DNA of 64,000 bases, taken from contig CM054057.1 in the NCBI GenBank assembly GCA_028641055.1, forward strand, positions 579,997,940-580,061,939. Reading direction: 5' to 3'. Shown in pieces: positions 1 through 9,350 of this stretch (position 1 is its first letter; every line of letters starts with the position of its first letter). A model generated the notes under the pieces. The model saw only the letters and a program-made list of their open reading frames with translations, ran no database searches and had not been told where the DNA came from. Made by a program: the position numbers and the translations under genes. The stretch is from Alopecurus myosuroides. Lineage: Eukaryota > Streptophyta > Magnoliopsida > Poales > Poaceae.

Positions 1-106
1 TTTCCTTAGCAACCCCGCAGTTTCTTTTCTTTTGTGTCTTTGTTGAGCCAAGTAAAGTCTCTAGTGGAAAGTTGAAGCTATATTCCGGATTTCTGCGCAG
101 GAAAAT

Positions 107-422
107 CACAGAAAATTCAAAATGACCTGAGCGTTTTTGTGCTTAATCCTGAGTTATATATGCAAATTTTCTTAGAAGACCACTTTTTGATTTGAGCAAC
201 AGAATATTTTTGAAAAATCGGTCTTCACCTGTTGTTCTGTTCTGACAGATTTTTGTTGTCCTTCCGTTAAAAACCACAGAAAATTCAAAATGACCTGAGC
301 GTTTTTGTGCTTAATCCTGAGTTATATATGCAAATTTTCTTAGAAGACCACTTTTTGATTTGAGCAACAGAATATTTTTGAAAAAATCGATCTTCACCTG
401 TTGTTCTGTTCTGACAGATTTC
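107..422. repeat. two-copy direct repeat, 168-bp period
   Basis: The segment starting CACAGAAAATTCAAAATG at 107 recurs at 275 with near identity for about 147 bases, up to the run TTCTGTTCTGACAGATTT. The second copy has one extra A in an A-run. It lies inside the Gypsy 3' internal region and looks like a local tandem duplication. Confidence 0.9.
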
Positions 423-2339
423 TGTCATTTATCGCATTTGCATCTTAATCTCTTTCTTTTGGTGTTATTTTGAGAAAAATAGTTTTTAAAGAAGTTGTGA
501 CAGTAGCTAATGTGTTTTTGAGTGTTAGACTTGTGTTGAAGCTGAACCATGTGAATTTATTATTTCAATTGCACTAACGTTGCTAATGAAGATTGTGAGA
601 ATTTTGATGTGAAGGAAGTTTTCAAGGGTCAAGAGAAGAGGATGATATGATGTGATCAAGAAGAGTGAAAATCCTAAGCTTGGGGATGCCCCGGTGGTAC
701 ATCCAAGCAAATTCCAAGAAGACTCAAGCATCTAAGCTTGGGGATGCCCAAGGCATCCCCTTCTTCATCAACAAATTATCAGGTCACTTCTAGTGAAACT
801 ATATTTTTATTCGGTCGTATCTTATGTGCTCTACTTGGAGCCTCTTTTATTTTTGTTTTCAGTTTGTTTGGTTTTATTTGCTTTAATAAATGGATGGATC
901 TTATCATACTTGCGTGGGAGATAGACACGCTCCATTTTCATTGCTTAGAACACTCTAGTTTTTATTCTTATTGTTCTGTGAGTGTTCACTTTTTGCTATT
1001 ACTGTATTAGCCTTCGTTTTCATTGATCTCTTATTCAGAGCTGTTAGCTTCTGTAGTTAGGTGGTTCTCATATGTGTGCTTTGTTGGGAATATAAATGCT
1101 TATGTGGTAGTTGGTATAGTGGAAAAATTCGCATGGTCTTGTAGATCACTAAACTGCTTCACTTGAATCACTGATGTTGTTTTGAGATATTAATTTGCTT
1201 AATGGATAAACGAGAAGGACTAGTAAGTAGAAACTTTTAATGGTTGCTCTAAGAAACTTGAAACTATGCCACACTTAAATTACCAGCTGATAGAAACAAT
1301 GGTATATGATTGCTACGAGTGATACATTTCTGATCGGACTTTTGTTACGCGCTACAGTCGAGGTAGCTAACCGTGACTTGTCACTGCCACAGACCCTCTT
1401 GGAGTGATTTGCACTTTGCCTTGTAAGATGATTTGCTTGCTGTAATCTTTTAACTTGTGATTCTATGTTGCGGTTCCTGTCACTTCCACCATCCATATTT
1501 GCTAGCCTCTTCGGTACTGTGCATTGCCCTTTCTCACATTGAGAGTTGGTGCAAACTTCGCCAGTGCATTCAAATCTCGTGGGAGGACTTTGTTCTCCTA
1601 CATGTAAACCCATATATTCTTCCTCAAAACAGCCACCATACCTACCTATCATGGAATTTCCATAGCCATTCCGAGATATATTGTTGCACAACATCCACCT
1701 CCATTATGTTACTTGATGATCAACATCATGGTTATTTATGCATACTGCTACACTGGCAGGAGCATGTAGTTAGAGACATCAGAGATATTTAATTATGAGT
1801 TATGACTACTAAAAGTGTGATGATTCATTGTAATATAGGATGTTGCCCCTACCGGTGAGGATATATAAAATATAAAATAAAATAAAATGAAAAGGCCCAA
1901 AAAGAAAAAAAAAGGACCAAAGAGAGAATAAAGAGATAGGGGGCGCATCACTATCCTTTTTACCACACTTGTTCTTAATGTTTGGCACCAATACTTCAGT
2001 TTGGAGAGATTTTTCATATTATCATTCATTCATAACTATGTCGGGAGCTTTACATTATAGAACTTGGCTTGTATATTCCAATGATGAGCCTCCTCAAATG
2101 AGATCTAGGTCTTCGTGAGCAAGCAAGTTGGATGCACCCCCACTAGTTCCATTGGAGAGCTTTCATACATTTATAGCTCTGTGTGCATCCGTTGTGTGGC
2201 AATCCCTACTCCTTGTATAGCTTTGGTTGTAAGACTTTCTCTTGTCTAATGTCCACTTTCAGCTTTGTGAGTCTGTCTTCCATTGACCTTCCAAACCCCC
2301 CATAATGTTCTCTTAGCCATAACATCTCGGCAATGTTCA

Positions 2340-2560
2340 AGATATCGCTTATCGGGAACTTAACGGTAAACCCCCGATAAGTGGTAAATCGGCCGATTTA
2401 TCGGGATATCGGCCGAAATATCGGAATATCGGCCGCAATATCGGGATATCGACCAAAATATCGGTCAATTTATCATATCGGTCACACACCGGTAAGCGAT
2501 AAATCGGCCGATTTATCGGAATATCGGCTGATATCCTTAACAGAGCATCCCGGTGCCAGG
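2340..2560. repeat. ATCGG/CCGAT palindrome-rich island
   Basis: Dense repetition of ATATCGGCC, AAATCGGCC and TATCGGGAT motifs. Two perfect palindromes centred on CGGCCG stand out: 16 bp at 2385-2400 and 22 bp at 2497-2518, both containing AAATCGGCCGATTT. The left flank has GATATCGC...AACTTAAC and the right flank has GATATCCTTAAC, so outer inverted repeats are possible. It could be a small MITE-like insertion in the Gypsy 3' region; I do not recognise a named family. Confidence 0.75.
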
Positions 2561-2960
2561 GACCAACGCAGAACACTTGCTTGTTTTTAGTGCGCAAATA
2601 GTTTAAGATTCAAGCATTGCATCGTGTGGAAAGCTTGACCTGATCCTAACAGGGGTTGTGAAGATAGTTTGACATGCACGATATTGTTGTTCTTGAAAGC
2701 TTAAATCATCTCTAATAAACTTTGCACGACTGATAATCTTTTAGTATTGATTCATTAAAAGTTTTACTTTTTTCTTCTTTGTTTATACATTACTTGTTGA
2801 TATCAAATATAGATTACAGCTTTAGTTCATTTGATCCTAGTTTACATGTTCTACTTTACATATTATGATCAAGATTGTGTGGTAGCATGTCACCTCAGAA
2901 ATTATTTTGTTTTATCGTTTACCTACTCGAGGACGAGTAGGAACTAAGCTTGGGGATGCT

Positions 2961-3010
2961 TGATATGTCTCAAACGTATCTATAATTTCTGATGTTGCAT
3001 GTTGATATTA
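2961..3010 (+). repeat. truncated Gypsy 3' LTR start
   Basis: Begins TGATATGTCTCAAACGTATC directly after the AAGCTTGGGGATGC tract, as an LTR does after a polypurine tract. Only about 50 bases survive before Copia coding sequence starts near 3015. Confidence 0.65.
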
Positions 3011-3017
3011 TGCCAAT

Positions 3018-3472
3018 TGCTTAAGGCCACTAGTGGTTATGTTATTACACTTGGTGGTGGCGCTGTTTCCTGGAAGTCTTGCAAGCAGACCATCTTAACG
3101 AGGTTAACTATGGAAGCAGAACTTGCAGCATTAGACACAGCCGATGTTGAAGCAGAGTGGCTTCGTGAGCTCTTGATGGACTTGCCTATGGTTGAAAAAC
3201 CAATACCCGCAATCCTAATGAACTGTGATAATCAAACTGTGATCATCAAAGTGAACAGTTCTAACGATAATGCGAAGTCTTCAAGGCATGTGAAGAGGAG
3301 ATTGAAATCTATCAGGAAATTGAAAAACTCCGGAGTTATTGCGTTGGATTATATCCAAACATCTATGAACTTGGCAGATCCCTTCACAAAGGGTTTATCA
3401 CGGAATGTGATAGATAATGCATCGAGGGGGAGTGGGTTTGAGACCCACGGTATGAGTTGTCCACAGTGGTAA
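3018..3472 (+). pseudogene. Copia RNase H C-terminal fragment
   Basis: Encodes the end of a Ty1-Copia polyprotein. Visible hallmarks are [16 protein letters not shown], the acidic TMEAELAAL segment (RNase H active-site region, normally TEAEY), [17 protein letters not shown] and the family-typical tail [14 protein letters not shown]. RNase H would remove the RNA strand during reverse transcription in virus-like particles. Only about 150 residues remain of roughly 1,300. The last 15 or so residues look out of frame, suggesting a late frameshift. Its 5' edge is the truncation point of the element, and the LTR follows about 540 bases downstream. Confidence 0.85.
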
Positions 3473-4009
3473 CCCACTCTATATTATCGGAGATCCCATG
3501 AATTAGAAGTGGGAGACAAACTGTTGGTCGGCTGAGATGAGAGTATCCTTATATTTTATCCCACTCCATGAAGATATAATACTCTCCTAATCTGTATGGT
3601 AGGTTCACATTTGTCTTAATGTGTTCCAAGTGGCTTATTTATATAAGCAGAGATGTGTCATGCAGAACATCTCCTGAGGAACTCACCTATATGAGTCTAA
3701 CTATTAAACGTCGCAGTCTATGAGAATAGGGCTCTATAATAAACTCATGAAAGGCCTTCGGAATATGACGCGTACGCTCCACCCGCGGGGAAGACTTGCG
3801 GCAGCCTAGTATCGGTTCAGACGTTGTGTGAAACTGGTATGACATAAAACTTGTAGTTCAAGGCGTAGTCCACTATTCAAGTTGTGAACTAGTGTAGCAT
3901 AATGTTCTAAGTGGAAGCTCAACTTAACAGTCTCCACTATACACCGGTATATAAACATTGTTTTGGAACTGAGATTATGAGATGTGCTAACGACACTTTG
4001 TGGGGGATT

Positions 4010-4932
4010 GTTGAAATTTTATATGGGCCACTCATGTCAAGCCCAACTAAGTCCAATAAAAATCCTAAAATTGTCATGGCACATTCATGAATAATACAAG
4101 TGGGGAGTGAGACTAAAGTTTAGTCCCACATTGCTAGTTTGGAGAGGATAGAACCACCTTATAAGGTGAGTCATTCTAGTTCATGTATGAGTTGTCAAGG
4201 CAAAAGGAGAGGTGTGCCACACGCGCGCTCCTCCTCTGCCCCCCGCCTCGTCACGACGCGCCGCGGGTTGCGGGAATGAGCCGAGCCGAGAGCGTTTATT
4301 TTGCTAGTGGTAATATGATAATTAACGGACTTGTTAATGCCTAAGCCATTTCCACTTCTTTTGGAACGTTGAACCGAACCAACTCGGACGTGGAGTCACG
4401 CCCAAGTCTCTCCCAGCCCGCAGTATAAATACGCGTATACGGTAAACCCTAGCCGCCACTTCGTCTTATGGTTTCGCACCCTTCCAAACCACTGCGCCGC
4501 CAATCAAGCCATCTCCATCCCTCCTTCTGGCGTGCACTGCGAGAAGGGACAGCTGGCCTCCGGAACCCCGCCTCTTGTGATCCTGTACGGGAGAGGGGCG
4601 ATCAGATTTTTGCGGAGCGCACTCTAGCGACTGCTGACGGCGACTATTTCCCCAACGACGACTGGTTTCCAGATCTCGGCAACCTCTTCATCGACGACGA
4701 TATGTGCGACAACGACAACACTGGTGCCGCTGCCGCTGCACCGTACGTATCTCTCTCTCATCTGTACGAGATGCTACTGCAATTCTTTTGTCTAGTTCTT
4801 GCTGTAGATTGGATCGGTTTCTCTACTGCACTAGATTTCGATATTTGCATTCTTAGTATAATTGTTGTTGTCATGTTTTACTTGATGTTATTTCGGATTA
4901 AATCATATGTTAAATTGCTTATATATTCAACA
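4010..4932 (+). repeat. Copia 3' LTR, about 923 bp
   Basis: Starts TGTTGAAATTTTATATGGGC after a purine tract and ends TATATTCAACA, giving the standard TG...CA ends. It carries a TATA box (4424-4431) and a GC-rich transcribed leader. Sequence after 4932 is unrelated low-copy DNA. The 5' partner LTR is not in the window, so no age can be read. Confidence 0.8.
4424..4431 (+). promoter_or_regulatory. TATA box in Copia LTR
   Basis: TATAAATA within GCAGTATAAATACGCG, about 415 bases into the LTR, followed by a GC-rich leader with AAACCCTAG. Position and context fit the Pol II promoter at the U3/R border of an LTR. Confidence 0.55.
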
Positions 4933-5180
4933 GTACCGTTACAAGTCTATAGTGCCCGTCTGGAGATTCGAGGTCCAAGGCATGACTTTGATCGATCGGT
5001 GACATCGCATGGTTTTGCTCCATTCGTTCGATCAGCTCCCGGCCCTAAAAAATACTTTCCTCGAGATACACCCAGCGAAGCCAAGGATCTTCTGAATCTG
5101 TACATCCTCTACTCACGAGGTCACGCACCAGTGGAAAGAGGCCTACTATGCTGGTTCGTAAGGGTCATTCATCCCGGTTT
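4933..5180 (+). repeat. dispersed repeat, copy A
   Basis: Shares GTTACAAGTCTA, CCCGTCTGGAGATTCGAGG, GGTTTTGCTCCATTCGTTCG and CACCCAGCGA with copies B, C and D at 5434, 62805 and 63799. All four copies are forward. Copy A starts right at the Copia LTR end and lacks the segment containing AAAGCGGGCAATCT found in copy B. No conserved reading frame runs through the copies. I do not recognise it as a known TE; it may be part of a duplicated low-copy locus. Confidence 0.85.
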
Positions 5181-5433
5181 TCATCATCCTGGTTCGTAAG
5201 CGAGAATGTATTTTATGTGAGAGGCCAATTTGCAAAAAATAAGCAACGTAAATTTACGAAAGAACTCAGAATTTGAAACATGTATACAACATATGTTTTT
5301 TTAACCGTTTCTATCGTGCCATGTCAACTCCTACATTGAGTGCAACCTGTCACAAACACCGTTAACACTTCTAAACTGCTCACTCTGTTACATATTAGTT
5401 GACATCGAAATAGATTTATCTCGAAGTTAGTGC

Positions 5434-5720
5434 TACTAAGTCTACAGTGCCCGTCTGGAGATTCGAGGTCCAGGCACGACTTTGATCGACCGGTGACGTC
5501 GCATGGTTTTGCTCCATTCGTTCTATCAGCTCCCGGGCCCTAAAATACTTTCCTCGAGATCAGGGGAAAGCGGGCAATCTGTACAAATTCTGTTGTCGAC
5601 GACTGTCGTTGGAACCGGGACACACCCCAGCGACGCCAATGATCCGCTGAATCTATACATCCTCTGCTCACGCTACGCACGTCGTCGCTCGCATCCATCC
5701 AATGCTAGTTTATTACCCTA
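5434..5720 (+). repeat. dispersed repeat, copy B
   Basis: Second copy, about 500 bases after copy A. It continues past copy A's gap with a GGAAAGCGGGCAATCTGTACA segment that matches copies C and D, then CACGTCGTCGCTCGCA, which also occurs in copy C. The intervening 5180-5433 is AT-rich and not repeated here. Confidence 0.85.
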
Positions 5721-6402
5721 ATTAATCAACTCTAGTTATACACAGCATCTCTGGTCATGATTACGCTGCTGTCATTAGATCTTGCCATGGATAGAGTAGT
5801 CGTTAGGGAAATTCTTGCGGCGGGCAAGAGAGATCGTTCAACATCATTGAGCAGGCCGGAGAAGAATTATAATCCTAACGTGTGCCTATCTGAACGGACT
5901 AAACAATGCTGCAGCTTTTTTTTTTTTGTACAATGCTGCAGCTAGCAATGCGCATAGTCAAATGATACGCAGAACAGAAACAGGACAGCGTCTGCTGCTC
6001 TGATATGCATGCATGCCACGACCTGCTCATCTAGCTACAACTATCCCGTAGTATATTATCTTATGAGAACGATCCTTTCGGAGATTGTTAATTAACTGTG
6101 TGGCTACCGAACTACGGGAGAAAAAGAATATGAACACTTGCGATGCGACCCTGCGCAAGTAGCTAAAGCAGCAGATCGAAGGTTCTCTCTGCGCAAGTAG
6201 GAGCGCTAGTGTGTGTGGTAGCTCCGGCGAGCTGTCTGTCCCAACTGTCGCTTGATCTGATTACCTTGTGTTTAGTCGCAATAATTGGAATCTAGGATTG
6301 CAATAGGGCAGTGGGAACGCAACTTGAATGCATCCACGTAAGCCAAGTTGAAAGAATCTCATATTAATCATACAGGTAGCTAGATCATACAGGCGATTTT
6401 TG
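5721..6402. other. low-copy stretch without a recognised gene
   Basis: Short open frames only, none with a recognisable domain. The one feature seen is the poly-T insertion with flanking duplication at 5903-5943. Confidence 0.6.
5903..5943 (-). repeat. 14-bp direct repeat flanking T11GT (tail-only retroposition footprint)
   Basis: ACAATGCTGCAGCT occurs at 5903-5916 and again at 5930-5943, with only TTTTTTTTTTTGT between. This is what a target-site duplication around a bare poly(A) tail inserted on the reverse strand would look like. The duplication length fits LINE-type target-primed reverse transcription; the mechanism is inference. Confidence 0.6.
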
Positions 6403-6447
6403 TACTCTCTCCGTTCCATATTAGGTGACTGAGGGACCAACGGAGAG
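6403..6447. repeat. short inverted repeat resembling Stowaway MITE ends
   Basis: TACTCTCTCCGTTCC on the left and GGACCAACGGAGAGA on the right face each other with about 20 bases between. The left arm resembles the Stowaway TACTCCCTCCGTTCC terminus. It could be a deleted Stowaway remnant, but it is short and chance is possible. Confidence 0.35.
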
Positions 6448-6488
6448 ACAAGACGAGTCTAGTTAGCTAGCTAGCCTTCCTGGAGCTA

Positions 6489-7045
6489 ATGAGCGAGAGC
6501 GTTTTCCCTGACGATGGCGTTGGCGACACCCGTGCTGCGGCGCCATCCACGGAGAGGACACTGCGGTGGTCAGCCACGTTCGTCTCCACGATCTCGCCGG
6601 CGTCAGCTGCGGGGGCGCGGCAGATCGGGTCGCTGATCCTCCGCCTTGCCGTGGGGCGGCTGGTTCTCTTCGACGAGCAGGGGACGGTGGTGGACGCGAG
6701 GTGTCTTCGTGAGGGCGAGCAGGTGGTGGTCGGTGACGCGATCGAGTTGCCGGCTCACCGGGTTACTCCATCGGCGGCGATGTTGCCGGCGACGGGAGGC
6801 GCGGGAGTTTCGGTTATTCTACCGGAGGTGGGCCCAGTGGAGTCAAGGGGGTGTGTGGTTCCCAGCCCACGCAGCCCATCTGCTACAGCGAGCGGCCCGC
6901 GGGTGGAAGGGGAGGGGATAAGGCAGGGGCCAGTGCGGGTCAATGGCTCATTCGAGATCCCCGAGCTCCTCTCCCACTTCTGGATCTCATCCTCTAGGGT
7001 TCGTAGCGCTAGGGTTCCCACCGGAGAGCATCCTGATTCGTTCCA
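6489..7045 (+). other. GC-rich leader, possibly the 5' part of the LINE
   Basis: An open frame starts with ATG at 6489 and runs in one frame to 7460, but past about 7046 it only shadows LINE ORF1 in another frame. I recognise no domain in the first 180 or so codons. LINE 5' leaders in grasses are GC-rich and often openly readable, so this may be the element's 5' UTR, or low-copy DNA next to it. I see no clear target-site duplication to fix the LINE 5' end. Confidence 0.3.
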
Positions 7046-7141
7046 GTGGTGGAGAGGGAAGGTGGGGGCGACTCCAGATCGTTCGCGCAAGTCGCTGCCT
7101 CTCCTCCACGAGCGACTGCTGTGTCCAGAGCGTCCGCGGCC

Positions 7142-9350
7142 ATGGATCGTGGAGGAAGATTGGGAGGTCGCAGAGGCGGCGGGTTCGGTGGCACGGCAGG
7201 CGGGGGGGGGGGGGGGGGCGCGGAGGTGGCGGACGCATCGTCAACAACCGCCAGGAGCCTCCATCTGGCCGCAACAATGTGTGGCACCGGGATCCACCCG
7301 TGGGTTCCGGGGGGAGCCACTCGGGGAGCGGCTCGGAGCGGTGGGACGCGGCGGCGGCAAGGGAGGCGCAGAGCACGGAGAGGCCGCCCGCGCCGGCTGG
7401 CCAAGGGGGTGGTCGCGCCGGTGTTCCTCCCGTGGCAGCGGCGGCGACCAAGGCTCCTGATGCTTCTTCGACAACCTGCACCCACTGTTCTGTAAGTGGC
7501 CACTTGGCTTTGCGCCGCCCTACGATCCGCTGTGAGCGCTGTGGAAGATTGGGCCACATGGCGCCGATCTGCCAAGCCATCTTGCCATGGGATTGCGTGG
7601 CTTTGATGTGCGCATTCCAGTCACCGGGGCAAGGTTTCTTCTACTTTCCCGATTCGACTAGTGCTAAGCAACAGAAGGAGAAGGTGTCGAGTATCGTTAT
7701 CACTATGGTGGAAGGAAATCCCACGACGAGAGAGATCGAGCAGGAATTCAATGAGTATCTGAAGCCAAAGTGGCGGTGTACTGCTAGGCCGATCAATAGT
7801 TCTCAGTATGTGATGCGTTTATCTAATGCTCGTGAGGTTGAACGCACCTGTTATTTGGGAGGACGTATGGAGATGAAACTGTGCGATGCTGTGCTTAACC
7901 TTGCTCCTTGGTCCGCATCAGTGGGCGCTAAGGGGGTTTTACACAAAGCTTGGGTGAAGGTTAGAAATATACCTGTGTGGATAAGTGATGTGATGCACAT
8001 GCTGCTTATGTTGGTTCTCTTGTGGGTGTGACACTTGAGGTGGATCAATCCACGCTTTTTAAACCTGAGTATTGCCGTATCCTCATCGGTTGTCGTGATA
8101 TTTCTTTGCTCCCTAAAACTGCTGAAGGTGTGCTTGGTGACTATTTCTATGATTTTTCCTTTGAGATAGACAATGTGATTGAGCAAGGACAACCTGTGCT
8201 GCGTTCCTCGATTCCTATGAGTAATGCATATGTGCCTCCTTCCCCTAAAAGATTAAGACAGGATAATTATGCTGGTGACTCTGCTGCCTCTTCGGAGGGC
8301 CAAACTGGCTCGGCTAGCTATGTAGGGACTGGCTTTGGCAGGTCTCAGTGTAATGTTGTGCCAGCTGTTACTGTCTTGCCTGTTGTTGCAGAGCAAGAGT
8401 CTGAAGAGGAAACTGATGGTGAGAATGAGTTGCTCATTGAAAAAATTGCAAGGGAAAATGATAGTTTGGGGTTGAATGATGATGTGGAGATGGGAGGTAG
8501 TTATGGGGATAAATCTGTGCATGATACCATGTTGGACAAATCTCCTAAGTCCAACATGGTGCAAAAAATAGCTAGTGATGTGGGTATTGCACCTTTTACT
8601 CCTTCTGTGGAAAAAGAAACTACATCATCTGAGGAGCTGGTGATTCCTTGTCAGTCCATGATTGTGTCTTATGCTGAGGCTGTGAAGCAAAATGTGTGGC
8701 CCCCTGAACCTGTGGTTACTGAACTGTCTTCTGTATCTCCCTCTGGACCTGTGGACGAGGAGGTGTATACTGTGCAGTCACCCCCTTCCTCGGGTGGGAA
8801 AACTGTGCACCAGACCCCTACTGCTGATGTTGTGGTGGAGGATACAGGGAGACGCAATCAGGAGGACAAGATGATGGATGTGATGACTAAGGCTACTAAT
8901 GCCTCGAAGAAAAGGAATCTTGACAGTGAGTCTTCCTCCTCCAACTCTAATAATTCTTTTGCTACATTATCCAATTTGGAAATTATGTCTAGAGCTTCTA
9001 TGATGGGCATAGATTTCCCATCTGATAACTTTGATAGTATTGACCTGTTAAAAGAATTGGAAAAAGCTAGAGCTAATATAGAAGAAAAAAATCTTTCTAT
9101 TGCTGATACTCCTCTTGTTATTTTGCATGATAGTGGGGTGAGAACACCTTTGTGTTTGACTTGGTTAAGCGATGGTGAATTAGATGAATCTTTTACTGTG
9201 GTTAAATCCAGGAAAGAGAAAAGGACTTGTAAAAGAAATAATTCTGGTACTGCTAGACCTGTTACGAGAAGTCAGAAAAAAAATGCCATGGCTACCTTGT
9301 CTCCTGGTAGGCCTGTCAGGCAACGAAACATACCTGATAAGTATAAATGA
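7142..9350 (+). pseudogene. LINE ORF1 (zinc-knuckle RNA-binding protein), frameshifted
   Basis: The likely start is ATG 7142 in good context (GGCCATGG), or the upstream in-frame ATG at 7046 that is followed by SFAQVA, common near LINE ORF1 starts. A glycine/arginine-rich head crosses a run of 17 G (7202-7218), after which the sense frame changes. Then come a CCHC-like knuckle region (CTHCSVSGHLAL, CERCGRLGHMAPIC, about 7480-7570) and a DUF4283-like plant LINE segment. A second shift near 7990-8005 moves the frame into the long acidic C-terminal part read from 8022. ORF1 proteins coat LINE RNA and assist its return to the nucleus. The stop overlaps ORF2's ATG as ATGA. Confidence 0.8.

Larger units (their letters stand above)
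1..3010 (+). mobile_element. 3' internal region and start of 3' LTR of an Athila-type Gypsy element
   Basis: Non-coding 3' internal part of a long Gypsy retrotransposon. The phrase AAGCTTGGGGATGCC recurs at about 676, 736 and 2946, and the stretch CTACTCGAGGACGAGTAGG (about 2923-2941) leads into AAGCTTGGGGATGC just before an LTR-like TGATATGTCTC at 2961. From memory this arrangement is typical of Triticeae Sabrina/WHAM/Fatima-type families (Athila lineage). No gag or pol reading frame is present, so this is only the untranslated 3' part. The LTR breaks off after about 50 bases where Copia sequence begins. The family name is inference; the element type is fairly secure. Confidence 0.7.
3011..4932 (+). 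mobile_element. 3' end of a Ty1-Copia retrotransposon
   Basis: Contains the C-terminal RNase H coding region, an untranslated 3' internal segment, a polypurine tract (TTTGTGGGGGAT at about 3998-4009) and a complete LTR at 4010-4932. The 5' LTR, gag, protease, integrase and RT are absent, so this is a 5'-truncated element. It begins abruptly inside the Gypsy 3' LTR without a visible target duplication, so deletion or illegitimate recombination is likelier than clean insertion at this edge. I think it belongs to the HORPIA/Maximus kind of Triticeae Copia, but that is memory-based. Confidence 0.8.

Noticed and set aside
4468..5199. A 243-codon ORF that could be a host gene
   Set aside because: It begins in the transcribed leader of a Copia LTR and runs across the LTR end into the dispersed repeat; the translation has no domain and the frame is not kept in the other repeat copies.
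6987..7580. Long reverse-strand frames opposite LINE ORF1 (proline/arginine-rich)
   Set aside because: They are antisense shadows of a GC-rich region and lack any recognisable domain; the forward strand carries the LINE protein features.
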